Origin: Pelecanus crispus
Lineage: Eukaryota > Chordata > Aves > Pelecaniformes > Pelecanidae
Direction of reading: 5' to 3'
Length of the DNA stretch: 64,000 nt
Assembly: GCF_030463565.1 (NCBI RefSeq)
Contig: NC_134644.1
Coordinates: forward strand, 103,412,765 to 103,476,764
This document shows positions 1 through 14,212 of this stretch, in pieces (position 1 is the first letter of the stretch; every line of letters begins with the position of its first letter). Both the position numbers and the translations under genes were made by a program. A model generated the notes under the pieces. It was not told the DNA's origin. It saw only the letters and a list, made by a program, of their open reading frames with translations, and did no database searches.

Positions 1-3000
1 CAGGAAGGGGTGGGAAATAGGGAAAAAAGAGAAAATCTCTAATATTTTAACTTCAGAGAAGTGTTGCTGAGATACTTTTTGCCTTGAATGAGTTTTATTT
101 TTCTTGACTGTGGAGTCATAAGATTTGGGGTCAATCAAGTTCCTGAAGGAAGAGAATTCCACATTAAGAACACTCATCTTTCTCTTTGCTTGAGAAAGGC
201 TTTTAACGCTTCCATACTGTCGACTATAAAATATGGAGCAAAAGGGTGGGAACATTTAATATACTGGAGCTGAAACTAAAACCTGGACAATGAAGCATGA
301 AATGAAGTATGCTTGGTATCACAGAGAAACAGAATTAACAAATAGGTAAGACAGAGAAAGTATGTAAAAGAACAATCTTTATGAATAAAAGGATACTAGG
401 TTGATTGTATCTTGAAAAGGACAAAATTAAAGATGGAATGCATTTATGAAGAAATAGGTTACAGCATGAGTAATCATCAGAACACTTAAGGATGTATCAT
501 AAAAATCTCTTTTCTTCTCTGAAATATTTCAAAAGTGATACATGACTGGATTGCATGAAGAACACTGAGTGCTTCAGAGGTGTAGGAATTTAAAGTATTA
601 TAAAGCAATTAAAAATTACATTCATTACACTGCTCTGTTTGATAGTCTTATATACTTGCCTCTTTTGAAGGAAGGACACTCTTCTGTTTCCAGTGACAAG
701 CTTTCTTAAGGAGAAACCATAACAACAAGAGAAACATAAAGAGTTTCTATAACCTTGTAATCACACATGTCATACACAATGTACTATTTTCCCTCTTTAT
801 AGCAGAAATGCTCAGAAATAATATATAGTAGATGCTTCAAATTATGTTTTCTGTGACAGAAGTTAATTCTAAAGTAAGTATTCCCTGAAAGAGAAACAGA
901 GAAAACATTTTTACATGTCTATCATTTGTCCTTAGAGGACACAAAACAAATATGTTTTTTAAAGCTTGACACTGGTATTATTCTGTGTGGCCTCCGGCTA
1001 TATGCTTTTTCCGGTTTGTAGAATTGAAGGGATAAGAAAACAGCTTTGCATTAAGAGGAACACATTGTACAGGTTAATCATAACCATGCAGAAATCAAAA
1101 TGCTGCCAACAAAATAATGGCGTACTAGTGCCAAGGGAGTCACCAGGATGACTGTGAGGGAAGCTGTGGGAGAATAACAACTCCTTGGCATGTGGGGAAG
1201 TATTTCAGGCATGTGCTTCTACATTAATTATTGATGTAGCTGAAACAGAAGTTTTTACTACTGTCGACAATAGCAAATACTCGTAAAAATTTAATTGGCT
1301 AAAAGTTAATTTCAGTGTTCCTCAATCACGAAATGCATTAATTGAAAAGAGCCTTTTTTAAGATGTTTAAATTTTAAAAGGAAATAAAGCAGAAAAGCAG
1401 AATCAGGCAGGGGAATTTAACAAATGTAAAAATGTTGACAGAAGTGAGAGTCATTACTTAGTCAATATTGTATCAATTAACCAAATTAACCGTAGTCCCT
1501 GATGAGAACTAAGTAGAATGGCATAATTTTCTAGTTTGTCCGACTCATTTACATTATACATTATGTGTGTACATTAGTGTATACCAATCAGACAAACTAA
1601 AAGGCAGTGCCACGTAAAATGTGGAAGAATTAGATGAAATAGTGTTTGTAAGGATTTTAAATGCTCTAAATCCATTAAATAATAAATAAATCATATGTTG
1701 TACTGGTGACAGTTGCTACTTTTGAAGGAGAGTGGCTAGTCTGCTTCCAGCTACAAGCTTTCCTTAGGCTGCCATGAGAGTATCGGAGAATCACTTGCCT
1801 ATATTCTAAACAATCAACATCCCAAGCCATTGGTAGAAGTACTTATGGATTTTCAGTTTAACTAATGGAAGTATAACTATAAAAAATAAGTGAACATGAA
1901 CAAATTCTTTGTTAAGATGTGTGACATCAGGCTGAGACTGACATAACTGCAACGATAGTCTTTTTAGGTAATACTGACATTGAGTTTTTAATTCAGCATA
2001 GTTGAACAGCATAGTATAGCCATATTTAAATAACTGAAATGGAAAACTACGTATATTATTGTGGGGAAAAGCTTGTAAAAGATTTTCTCTTCACTTACTG
2101 AGTTTATATTTTTAGCCCTGAGTGTGTAACACCTCTATATGTCTGAGAAGCTGTTGAAAAGAATCTGTTCAGAGGGGACAACATAAAAGATAACAGCATG
2201 CAATTTTATCACTGGAGTAACAGGACGGCCTTTAGTTCCCTAGAATATAGGGACTTGTCAGTAACCCAGGAAAAGCTCATATAATTGCTATGCCTGCCAA
2301 GTGTCTGAACACAGCAATAAACTCATAGAAATACCTGAGAAGGCCACCTGCTCTCTAAATTCCTCATACGAGAAACTGTGTGGTGAAGCTTCCTTTGACA
2401 CTGGTATGGAAACCACAGAGGAGTGTAAGAGAAAGCGTTCACAACACTGTGAGATTCACCGTAACTTTCATATTTTCTCTTTCTGGACAGCAATGAGAGT
2501 GAAACACTTCTGTGAGCAGTATTGCTGACATACAGCCACATTTGATGTTGTGTCACCACTGTTTATTAGATATGGTAGCATTCAACAGAAAAATATGTAA
2601 AGTTTATTTTATTTCATTATTTTAATATTAACAGAGTGAGATAGGAGGCGTTTCTTAAAAGCTAACAATCCTATCATTTGCTTACTGAACTTTCTCTGTT
2701 TAAAAGAAAATAAAAAATGTTATTAATAGGTAAGAGCCAGCTCTTAGCTCTGAGCTATAATTATTCATGAAAAAAATTGTTTGGATTAAACTGTACAGGA
2801 AATTGTCCTAAGATCATTTCAGCTATGAGATAGATAGATAAAAGGCACCCCTTTCAAATGCTGTATTGGTTTGTGGCAACTACGGTCACCTAACAGCTGC
2901 CACAAAGCTCCTTCCCATTGCAGCTTACTCAAATTGTTTACCACAATGTACTATACAGTAAATTTGCCCAAAGTATCCCTAGATCACAGACAGGTGCAAG

Positions 3001-4639
3001 TCTCATTGACTTTCATCCTACGGTTTGGAGACTTGCACATATATGATTCATTTGTAAGAGAGTTCAAAAATTCAAACGATGTAACAAACTACAAAAGAAT
3101 ACGAATCAATGAACAATCTTTTGTTTGTATAGTTTTACCAGTACTGATAACACAATATCACTATAACTAGATCTAATCAATAATATTATCCATTGAAAAT
3201 CAACTACGGACAGTGTGAAGTTTGGATTTTTTAGAATCAAATTTTTCTACTGTTCTTATGAAAAGGCTACAACGTATATAGCCAGTGGCAGAAGCGTTAG
3301 GCAGTATGTGTTCCTGTTTAACTGATGCTGGATTACTTATTGAAAGGAAAGTCTTCTGAAGGAGCTTATTTGTACAGAAGCTCAAGATTTGGTCTGAAAA
3401 GGCTGCTTCATGGGTTAATGTATTCACCTATAAATAAAAGCAGTGACAGCTCTCCTGTCAGTACATGCTGATGGACGGTTCCTTTTTCCACCATTACAGC
3501 CTTGTGAATGCGGGAAAATTAATTTAAGTGGTAGTTAATTTCTAATGAATTCCATTCAAGCGGTTAATATGGTCCCTTGATGTTATGGTAACCTTCATGG
3601 ATCATTGCATTATGTAAATAAATTCTACTTTATGCTGGTTTATTAAAAAAAAAAGGAAGATTGGTGAGTCCAGTCAAACCTTCACATATACAAACATGCA
3701 TAAAATTTCTTAAGAAATCACTAAAAATAGACTGTTTAAGAGGAGTATACTTGATATCCTACAAAGCATACCATTCATCTTTATAAGACATCTAATTTTT
3801 ATATAATTTTGGCAGGATCATCTGTTATTTGGAGCCGAGAATAAGACTATTTTTGGAAAGGAAACCCTCTTCACTCAAAATTGTATTAGAAATGCAGCTT
3901 GCATGTCCTTGAGGGACTCTTCAACCCCTTAGATCAGCTGTTTTTGCACAGGCATGGATCACTGGACAGGCTTCACACGTCCCAGCTCCCACCTTATCCC
4001 CTCTTCTGGGGAGAGACCTCTGACAGGGTGTGCTCTGCAGAGAACATATACATGGCATCTTACTCCTCGAAGTCACTCAGCTTCTTCCCACTTACGTCAG
4101 TGGGGTTCAGATCAGGCCTGTGCTATTTTACTGAAATTCCAAAATCTTTAAAAAAAAAAATAGTATGCAATATTTATTTTCAAATATTAATGTATTTCAG
4201 CATCCAAATTCATGTACATGTACCTTTCAAAAGGTAATGAAAGGTTCTTTTTACTGTGTCATACATACTACTTGAAGGATACAAAACCCCTTGTGTAAGC
4301 ACAGGGATTTCTATGGTTGTATGCGCTGGGTGGCTAAGAAACTGCTGAAGTTCTTGACAGCCCTAGTAGTATGCATTGAAACTAAACTTTTCTTGTGCTT
4401 ATGAGGAATTGAATACACATTGGCTAGCATTTTAAAGGCATGTTGTTTTTCCCTTGTGAAAACATGACCCCGTATATATGTCTAAATTTAGGGGGGAAAA
4501 AAAAGAGAGCAAAATAGCCTTTGCTCTTATTTGCTGTTTCGAACAAAAAGAAACCCCAAAACATAAGCTATTGTTCAGTCTTTTGGTAGCCTTACACAAT
4601 CAAACCACTTGATGACAGACAACAATTAGTGTGTGTCTA
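1..4639. other. intergenic, no gene recognised
   Basis: AT-rich DNA. Short open frames of 60-112 codons occur on both strands, but none has recognisable protein similarity, splice structure or composition suggesting coding. The stretch holds a possible hairpin (listed separately) and two diverged copies of a roughly 50-bp unclassified sequence (near 655-705 and 1716-1768). Confidence 0.6.
1527..1601. repeat. imperfect inverted repeat (possible hairpin or MITE remnant)
   Basis: The 12-base arm at 1532-1543 (tagtttgtccga) is matched, with one mismatch, by the inverted arm at 1588-1599 (tcagacaaacta). Adjoining T-run and A-run extend the pairing after a one-base bulge. The loop is about 44 bases and AT-rich. 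It could be a small non-autonomous DNA transposon remnant or chance; no target-site duplication was identified. Confidence 0.3.
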
Positions 4640-6080
4640 GGCGTAAATACATTACAGCAGCTGGTCCAGATAACTTATGACCAGGAGACTATAAAGCTGG
4701 CTCAGGGTATTTTTGGCCTATTGATTTAATATATTTGTTAAAATACTGAAATATCAGCAGTTGAAAGTAAGTACCACAAGCTTGTAAGCTAAATTCTGCA
4801 GTGTAAATGGGTTTTGATATGGAAAAAAAGTAATGACATGAAAATAAAAAGAAAACAGGATTAAGTGAAACACAATGTAGCATGTGTACATCATGTCAAA
4901 TGAAAGTATCTTTGACTTTTGCTAAAAGAGGAAAATAACAGTAGATCTAATCTATCAGGACTTCAGAAAAACATGTGACAGTTCATTTATGCAGTTAATT
5001 AAAACAGAGAAAGGGAGGACTACCTAATGAATTTTAAGGTTGGTAAGGAAGTGACTAAAACTGAGGTGTTAGATGGGTGTGCCAAACCCTAAAACATTTA
5101 TTGGGAAGAGAAGCTAGTATGTGCACCTTCAGACCTAGCACAAAAAGTGTGATGTTCAATCAAATGTGCGGGCAAGGTAACAATATGAAACCAATATGGG
5201 AGAAAATGGGAATATTGTATAGGAAGAATAAAATCACCCATGAACTGAAGGAAAGTAGGCTGCTGGCTACTTGTAGGACAAAAGCCTGTGCATACTGGTA
5301 TCTCAAGTAAAGATGCTGAGGCACCAGTGTAAGCTGGCCCACGAGTTGTTCAAAAGCAATCCTCAAATATCTAGGGTGAGGTGTGTTTCCACGAAACACA
5401 GAGGTAGATATTAATCTGTCATACTGGCAAAACCAGAAATATCTCGGAGGACAGAATTATATAAAATATTTCAGGAAAGATTAACTCAAAAGGTGTATGG
5501 TGTAGCCAATAATGTCTAAGGATGTATGAGAGGAAATGCTTGTAGGCAGAGGCAATATCTTTTATTAGACAATTGAGACAACTGGAAAAAAAGCTGGTAA
5601 GCTTTGGGCATATGTGAGAATGACTTGTATACCCAAAAGCTTTCCTATTTTTTTCTAACTATATCAGTGATCTAATAAAATATATTACCTCTCCTTACAA
5701 ACCTTATCTCACAAATTCAAAAGTTACACAAACGGGCTATTAGGATGATGAGAGGAGCAGAAAGTCTGTTTCATGAGAAAAGACTAAAATGACTTGTTTA
5801 AGCTTAGGAAAACAAAGACTGAGAAAGGACATGATAACTGCGTAGAAATAAACATCAAGTGGGTAAATTCCCCAGGAACAGAAGTGCTTTTTAACATAAA
5901 AGATAATGTTGGCATAAGTATAAACAAGTCCTGAATAAATGTAGAGCTGGAGTTAGAAGAAGATTAGGAAGAGGAGGGAAGTTCTAGACTCTCTTTCAAA
6001 GAGCAGTGTTAGCAAGAGAGACTTAATTTTCAATGCAGAACTTAATGAGTTTATTTAAATAGTTATATTAAGTAGTTGCC
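4640..6080 (+). mobile_element. ancient CR1-like LINE remnant
   Basis: Conceptual translation of the plus strand gives scattered LINE reverse-transcriptase echoes interrupted by stops and frameshifts. Near 4940-4990 a frame reads like the DVxYLDFxKAFD block (here DLIYQDFRKTCD). Near 5740-5830 there is a decayed version of the C-terminal block (RMMRGAESL...FHEKRLK). It is strongly diverged compared with the CR1 copies at 8 and 54 kb, so it is much older. Boundaries are approximate. Confidence 0.5.
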
Positions 6081-7049
6081 AGAATAGCAGGGAATTGGAG
6101 TTTATGTATATATATTGCCTTTACGACTTTTTCCATTGATCACCATTCTCCTGACGAACTGGCGTAGAGCTGATTGTGACCGTACTACTCAGAGACAGCA
6201 TCTTTTAAAGTGCCTGGAGACAACAGAACTACGTAATGCTTTAGGAGACTCCAAATGCCGAACATTTCACAGGCCTTAACACCAATGACCTCCACCTTGG
6301 CCCCTACCACCACAGCTCTCTGACCTGCTGCTCCTGCCATACACAGTCATTTGATTCATGCTTAGCACCTGACTACGCCACTTCTCACTGCGGGATGCTT
6401 TTCGTTTTGCTCTTCACTTTTTCAAGCAGTGTCAAGGGATGCACCCAAAACTGGCTGGAAAGGACCTTCCATCACAGTCTCCTTGTCTTTCCTTGCCTAT
6501 TTTCCCCCTGACCCCTCTTTGAACATCACACATGTTATAAATCTCAAGTTCCTTAAAAAAATACCATTTTCTTACTATGTGCCCAAGACAAAGAGATGAG
6601 TGATTTGCAGCCTTCCGTGTTTGTGCTTTCTTTGGATGATGCTGAGGATGTATGCTGCAGGCAGAAGGCCACAGTATGAACTAATGTTAGACACCAAGGC
6701 CAGCTGGAATACCACCAGAGACCCAGGATAGTCTGGAGGAACCAGCCATACTGTGTATGAGAATAAGCTAGACCAGTCTAGACACTGAACTGTTTCTGGG
6801 TTTTGCCTGAGGAATGAAAGCTTCCTGGAAGCTGTCCATCATGCATGCAGGGCAGATGATCAAGTGAACCTGATGCAGGAGCAAAAAACAGAGCGATTCA
6901 AACTGACTCACGAGATGTCTTATGTTTCAAAACTCTAAGAAAACCCTAATATATGCATATGAATTAACACCTACTTGAGTAACATGTCAAAACGTAACTG
7001 CAAATGGGAACCATCATGAAATTTTAATGCCTTTCACTGTGGTTTCAGA
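6081..7049. other. intergenic, nothing recognised
   Basis: No coding frame, RNA gene or clear repeat was recognised in this stretch. Confidence 0.5.
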
Positions 7050-7700
7050 GGTATTAGGACAAGTGATAGATACCCTGTGTTTTTATTAGTGATTCAGGAA
7101 TGATGTAGATCAAGCACTGACAAAATAGAAATCAGCAAAGTGGTAATAATGATAGGGAAGTCACAGGGCAAATTTTATGCTGCTCAATACACTGAACTTA
7201 CTCAAAACAATTTTGGTTTGTTAGATGTAAATGCAAAGTCATACATCCAGCAAGCACGCATTGCACCTACACCTGCAGAACAGAGGGCTGCGAAGTGTTA
7301 AGCAGTGTAAAGACTTTACTGGTCACAGCAAACTGACAACAAACATGAACTCTTTAAGGAAAGCTGTAGCAATAATGTGATATTCTGATGAAGGAAGCAG
7401 AATATTGGTGAGTGCAAAATTCAGGAGCATTTTAATCTCAGTGTTCAGCATCACTAAGGTTGATTCTGCCTACAGTTCCTGTGTCTGTATTTTTAAAAAG
7501 AAATGGGGGAGGGTACAGAAAACAGAAATATCCAAAGGCTAGAAAAAATATTTTATAGTGAGAAACCTAAGGTGATTAATCTGATTCTCTTATGAAAAGA
7601 CTAAAGGATGACTTGAATTTAGTAACTCTGTACCTTCTGAAGAAAAAAATACAGGACTTTAACAATGAAAGGCACAACAAATAATAAGTGCAAATTAAAG
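7050..7700 (+). mobile_element. ancient CR1-like LINE remnant (reverse-transcriptase C-terminal part)
   Basis: Broken plus-strand frames contain a degraded counterpart of the 'KCKVMHLG' block of CR1 ORF2 (near 7225-7255, reading CKCKVIHPAS) and of the later 'EKRLKxDL' block (near 7590-7620). Multiple stops and frameshifts indicate a long-dead copy. Limits are approximate. Confidence 0.45.
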
Positions 7701-8050
7701 CAAACAAACTCACATTTTTAACAGTGAAGTGACTGTTTTGGAACAGACTCGTAGCTGCATGACTGGCTGCTCACCTATCCACTACGTGGTCTCTGGCTAC
7801 AGCCCTGTTTTAGGCTTCATGCCTTTACCTCTGCTAGGACAGAATTCTTCAGGCTTCATACTGAGTCCCAGGTTACCATTTTGTATTTACTGTATTGCCA
7901 TTCACTTAAATATACCAAGTAAGTTCCCTTTTTCTGACTATGCAACTGGTGATCAGGATGAACGACCAGACAACTTTCTTAAAAACAACTTGTTATTTAT
8001 TAGCAGGATGAGCATTCAAAACACAACTGGAGTACTTGACACACAATCTA
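7701..8050. other. intergenic, nothing firm
   Basis: A 108-codon open frame (7729-8055) lies here, but it lacks recognisable domains and its tail runs into the CR1 at 8051. I do not call it a gene. Confidence 0.4.
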
Positions 8051-9140
8051 CATAGAATCATTTAGGTTGGAAAAGCCTTTAAGATCATCAAGTCCAACCA
8101 TTAACCTAACACTACCAAGTCCACCACTAAACCAATTAAGGGTAGAGTAATAATTAATTTCATGTTTCCTGGCTTGGTGGCTGGATTATTTCCTAATGAA
8201 AGTAAAACTAGGAATCATTAAGGTTGGAAAGGACCTCTAAGACCATCAATCCAACCGTCAACCCAACACCACCATGCCTACTAAACCATGTCCCAAAGTG
8301 CCACATCTACCTGTTTTCTGAACACTTCCAGGGATGGTGACTCCACCACCTCTCTGGGCAGCCTGTTCCAATGCTTGACTACTCTTTCCATGAAGAAATT
8401 TTTCCTAATATGCAATCTAAACCTCCCCGGCACAGCTTGAGCCCATTTCCTCTCATCCTATCACTAACTACTTGGGAGAAGAGACCAACACCCACCTCAC
8501 TCCAACCTCCTTTCAGGGAGTTGTAGAGAGCGATAAGGTCTCCCCTCAGCCTCCTCTTCTCCAGGCTAAACAACCCCAGTTCCCTCAGCCGCTCCTCAGA
8601 AGACTTGTGCTCCAGACCCTTCACCAGCTTCGTTGCCCTTCTCTGAACACGCTCCAGCACCTCAATGTCTTTCTTGTATTGAGGGGCCCAAAACTGGACA
8701 CAGTATTCCAGGTGCGGCCTCACCAGTGCCGAGTACAGGGGCACAATCACCCCCCTGCTCCTGCTGGCCACACTATTCCTGATACAAGCCAGGATGCTGT
8801 TGGCCTTCTTGGCCACCTGGGCACACTGCCGGCTCATGTTCAGCCGGCTGACGACCAACACCCCCAGGTCCTTTTCAGCCAGGCAGCTTTCCAGCCACTC
8901 TTCCCCAAGTCTATAGCGTTGCATGGGGTTGTTGTGACTGAAGTGCAGGACCCAGCACTTCGCCTTTTTGAACTTTATACAGTTGGCCTCGGCCTCGGCC
9001 CATCGGTCCAGCCTGTCCAGGTCCCTCTGCAGGGCCATCCTACCCTCGAGCAGATCGACACTTCTGCCCAATTAGGTGTCATCTGCAAACTTACTGAGGG
9101 CGCGCTCAATCCCCTCATCCAGATAATTGGTAAAGATATC
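8051..9140 (-). mobile_element. CR1 LINE, 5'-truncated, with double 3' end
   Basis: Minus-strand CR1 copy. The 3' end is at the left (from catagaatca at about 8051). The minus-strand frame 8379-9071 encodes the C-terminal part of CR1 ORF2, including [20 protein letters not shown] and the [18 protein letters not shown] and [18 protein letters not shown] blocks. It is interrupted near its upstream end (the FADDT block is followed by a stop), so the element is inactive. Before the body there are two successive CR1-like 3' modules (about 8051-8140 and 8210-8290) separated by an unrelated-looking spacer that contains tttcatgtttcctggcttgg. The same arrangement recurs at 27.3 and 54.2 kb. Confidence 0.9.
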
Positions 9141-12100
9141 ATGCAAAGGTTCTTACCAAAGCCTGAACTTCCTATGAAGGTGACCTATTTTAGATACCTC
9201 AGTCACTGCTTTTTTAAAGAGTAGCTTCCTACGTTGTTTCCTTTGCAGTGATGAGTCCCCTTTTAAACTGCATCGACTCTGAGACTGCTTGTTCCCAGCC
9301 TTTTCCTCATTTAGGCACTGTCCATTACCAATCTTCAATCATGTACAACAGAGAGGCTTATATTATTCCCCACCTGTTCCTTTACTTTCAACCACTAAAT
9401 GGAATCAATGTATTTTGAGATCAAACAACTTCACAAAGCTTTTTTTTTTGTTGTTTTTGCACAATGTGGCACATCAAAACAGGTGGCTTCTTGAAAAATA
9501 CTGTTCTCTTTCAATACAGACAATGGATTTTGAAGTCTGATGCACAAGCTTCTGGGTGAAATGGTGAATTTTCCATTTCTGGAGGCAGGTGGATAACTCC
9601 AGCAAGTGACAGCTTCATCTTGGGTGCCAATATTCTCCCTGTACCCACTTTCATCATTTTTAGATCAGGTTCAATGTCTTCACTGTGATGAAGCTCTTAT
9701 AAAGATTGCTGCCTCCACTACAAGTGGGAGACGGAGCAATAACGAAACTGCTGCGGTTTATCTCCCAAAGGTATAGAAGTAAAACACTACCACTTACCTA
9801 AATAAACTGGGCTGTAAAGTGTGACAGTTCAATAGCAGCTTCGTGGGCAGTTCAGCTATTCCTACAGGAAGAAAAATGCAGTCGTGGAGAGCAGAGGAGA
9901 GCAGACAGATGGGGCATGGCCCCTCACAGGCGTGGTGAGTTAAACTGTCCTGGCTCATCAGAAAGAACCCAGCCCCTTCTTAGCCTCTGGGACTAACATG
10001 TTCAGGCCCCCCCTGATTTAAGCTACTGGTACTGAGCTTGAAATAGCTCAGAGTTAATAATCTAATGAGCTGCAATGGAATGAATGCAAGTATTTAAATG
10101 TATAATCAGCCTTATTAAACTGAATGGCATTACTGTATCCTTAATTTGCATCTTAAAAGTAATTTGATAGTTTTCATCAGCGTATATGAAAGGTATGTCC
10201 ACCCTTGCCAATTCAGAACTTCAGAATACGGTGACACTGCAGATACATGTAAACTAGCTTTGGTAGCAAAACCTCTCTAATATCAGGTGCATAGAGCTCA
10301 CTGAAACCACAGAAAGACCTTGGCGTTACAGAGAAGATATCCTGAACAGTGCCTGCAATAGCATGATGTGTCCACTTGCACCGTTAAACAAATAAGAGAA
10401 AGCAGGCTGCTTCTGACTTTCTTTGTCCTTGTTTAAGAGTACTTACATTTTTGTTTTATTTTCTTCCAAAATAATACTCCCAACTTTTAATTTTCCTTTG
10501 CCTAGTCACAGACTCATGGCTATTACAGAACAGAAGAGTCATCTACTTCACCTTTACAAATAAAGGAAAGTTTCCAATTGCTAATACTTCGCAAAGGCAT
10601 TAGCAATTGCTCTTAAGGTTTGCTCGCTTTTGTGCTTATTTTTATTTTTTTTGCTTATGTACACAGTATGATAAAATAATCAGAAGAGCAACATGGTGTC
10701 TACAGAACCAAAAACCCAGCTATTATTTTAACTGACTTCAGTGGTGTCAGAATCTGGAAAAGTCACCTGTCAGTCAGCTAACCTCAGTGTGTACTGCTTC
10801 GACCTGAGCAGACACAGCTCCCCCAGTAGCACACTTCCCAAAGACTTCTCCCTCACCTGTCATTGTTGGAGAGCTATTGTCCTTAATTCAGCAACCAGTA
10901 TTGTAATTCCCATACACACAACCACAGACAAAGTCTGACAGTCATTAATATATGCGAGCTCTAAGATTTATCCTCCAGTTGACCTAAATACATCCCTACC
11001 TGTTATGTATTGGGAATCTGACAGTCTCATTCCCTACAACAGTTCTGAGGAGTTAAGCAAGTTCAGTCACTCACAACTGCAAGTGATTTTCATAACTGTA
11101 CAATGAAGACAGTCATAGGAGACATCAGTCATCACACTCCTACTCCGCTGTAGGAATTCAAAGGAGAATGAAGAATTTCTGGAAGGGGTAACCTAGACAC
11201 AAAACCAGCAGGAAACCGAAAGCTGAAAATGTAACTGGAGCCTGAGTCTTATTTCAGTTTTCAGTGTATGGATTCTTCTTCCTGTGTTATTGGGTCCTAT
11301 TTCCCCCCTAAACCATTTTACATTCTAGCTGCACTCTCCTTATCATTCCCCTCCCTTTCATCTTCTGCCCACACAACATCTGTGGAGGGGGAAGAAATGA
11401 AAAAGAAAACACATACAATTATGGAACTAATATAGATTAGTATTTTTAGTATTGCAGGACTAAATTCAGTACTCCTGCCTAACAGATGGAGAAATAGAGA
11501 CAAAGGCAGAATTACTTTTTCAAGATTATACAGCAAGTCAATGGCAGAGTACAATCACTATTCAGAGCCTTCTAGCTTCTAATCCTATAATCCTCTTTCC
11601 AAAATCTATTAGTACACCCAAATACGCCATTTCAGTGATGGCCGTGAATGCTCCATTCTTTTGAGCTCTCCACCCCAGGTATCACAAACTGACTGTTCAG
11701 ATGACAACACGCGAATAATTTACAGCCACATTAAACATCTGAATTCAAATTACTTTACATCTCAAGTTTCTAACTAGCAGCACTAAATTCAATGGCTTTA
11801 ATTGCGAAACAATTTTTCCAAATTGTAAGTTGGTGAAATAGGCTGCTGAGTCAGCATTGTATAAAAACTTAAGTCTTAGGCTAAAGGGGGAGATGAAAAC
11901 ATAGTAATTTGTGCCCCCCTCTGCTGTATAGTAATCCTATCCCTAAATTTCACTCCCTGTTGCCGAGTTTAGACCACACTTAACAGACACCAGCCTGGCA
12001 TGAGTAAATCTGTCCCTGAGTTCCGCACGCTACTGCATTCGAAAAGTCTGGCCAGAAATCGACTGCTGCTCCTAGCCCTGGCAACTCATACTCGCAGGTC

Positions 12101-14200
12101 GCTCTCTCCACCATCTGATGTTGCTCTTGGCAAGCAAGCCCTTGTTTGAACACCTCCCCAGCAACCCACCAGCACAATTTGTCTTGTACCAGAGAGCTGC
12201 CCTTTTTCTGACAGAACCAAGGGCCTGAATTGTTTGGGAGGCAGTAAGACCAGCTGCCAATTACCTTTCCTAAAAAAAAGCTGCAGACCCTCGCTTCATC
12301 TGATGGCCAACTCATTCAGTCCACAGCTCAGTCCCTGCGTGTTACTCATGATCCTCCAGGAAAGTGGGTGGGCCTGGAAATCACTGGGTTTTCTGGACAT
12401 ACATACACTGTTTACCTTACAGGTGGACTAATAGCTACACTCACAAGGTATCACAGGGGTTCACAGCATACAGGCCTTTTCTTCTGCTAGAACAAATACA
12501 CAGCACACACCTAGAAATGTGTACCATTAACTCCAATCTGAGAATTAGAGCTTTTAAAATCTCCAGTTGCTTAGACTACTTAACTGGCAAAGTGTGTTAG
12601 AGGTGTAAAACATTTCCAAGAAATTTCTCTGCTTACATTTTGTTTACATGCACAAGCTACTGGTATTTAGAAAGGAAAAGTTGTTATTTGTGAGTGCCTA
12701 AATTTCAACTAAACCTTTTGAAGTACAGCAAGTTTTCCACTACTTCAAGGTTCTTTGGTTTTGAGGAAGCTTTTACATTTTGAATCAATCTGTCTCTCTT
12801 TAGTTAGACGAAGCTAGCCATTTCTCTCCCCCTTCATTGACGTGAACTTGTTTGATGCCCCTTAAGACGGATGTGTACGTTAACTAACCTGCTCCTCTCT
12901 CTCCAAACCCACATTTCCGGTGATGAGATAGACAAGTGAAAAGATAAACTGCCCAACGTATGGGAACCAGTTAATAACTATTGCCTCTGGGTCACTCAGC
13001 CACAGCTTTCCAGGCTTAGCTTCTCATTGTCCACCAAGCACCTAGCAAGAAAAGATGCAATTATAAAAGTTACTGGAATTTTAAAGTTGTAGGATTATAA
13101 CTGGGCAGAAAAGTTCTTCAAGACATCGTACTATCCAATGTTACAGCAACCTCAAACACAGTGCTCAACCAATTTCACCTCTTCTAAATTGGGGACACTC
13201 CCTCACAGTACTCTGGCAAACTTGTAGCAGTAACTTGATGCTTGTCCAAAAGTTTAGTTTGGTACCTCGTGTTGAAAACTTTTGGTTCACAGGAAGATGG
13301 AACACTCCTGCCTCAAACACAGCCATATTCAGAAGCATGAGGAACACCTTTGGGGACTGTAGCAATTTTGGCTGTCTAATTGTAATGCATGGATACCAGG
13401 CCACTGGAGTTTGCATTCAACAGTATGCTTGGCTATGTGACCTTTGAGGCATTACTGTTCCCAGTCATTCTCCCCACACCTCTATTAGGAGACAGTTGTT
13501 TCAAGGGATACCGGAAAAGTTGTATTAAAAAAAAAAAACCAACCCCCCAAAAAAGTGTAATTCTAAAGCCTCACTGATTTATGTGAGTGAGCCTAAAGTT
13601 TTGCAGAAACTTAAGGCAAATTAGCTGGAATCTGAAATTACTGGTTTTATCTTCTTTGCTGTAGATATCTACACAAAACGGTTTACAAACTCCACCCAAA
13701 GGGCAATGATTCCCAGGTATTGCCTTTTTATTTGGGTTAAGGTTTGGAAAACTGTAGAATAGTAGGTACACCAGAAACCTCAGAGAGGACTTCTCTGAAG
13801 GAAGAGAAGGCTAACAACACTTCCAAATACGCTGTGAATAGTCAATATACCATTAAATGACTTTAGACACTAAAACTCAAAAAACTGTTGATTACTTTAC
13901 ACTAATTAATACACCACCATCTCACCTCAAAACCCACAATGATAAGTAACAAAGATTACTTACATTGGCATTACTGAAGCTACATGGGATTATGTCTGCA
14001 CCAACTCAATAGCTAAAAGAAATTTTTACCTCACCTATGAACCAAGACAAAAGCTAGAGCATCATCTTTCAATGCAACATATTTAATATTATTTGCCACT
14101 TAAGAGCCCACCTGAGTTCAGAACTATTGGTTCTATTATCACAGCTTTCCACATCTAGGGTTTTTTTTTTAAGAAATTCATTGTATACTGTAATAATGCA
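9141..14200. other. intergenic, no gene recognised
   Basis: Five kilobases of unique-looking, AT-rich DNA. Short open frames are present on both strands, none with recognisable similarity or codon structure. No exon of a neighbouring gene could be identified. Confidence 0.5.
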
Positions 14201-14212
14201 CAATCAGCAGCG

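Noticed and set aside
8472-9224. 250-codon plus-strand frame (and the 278-codon frame at 54470-55306)
   Set aside because: Both are antisense shadows of CR1 ORF2.
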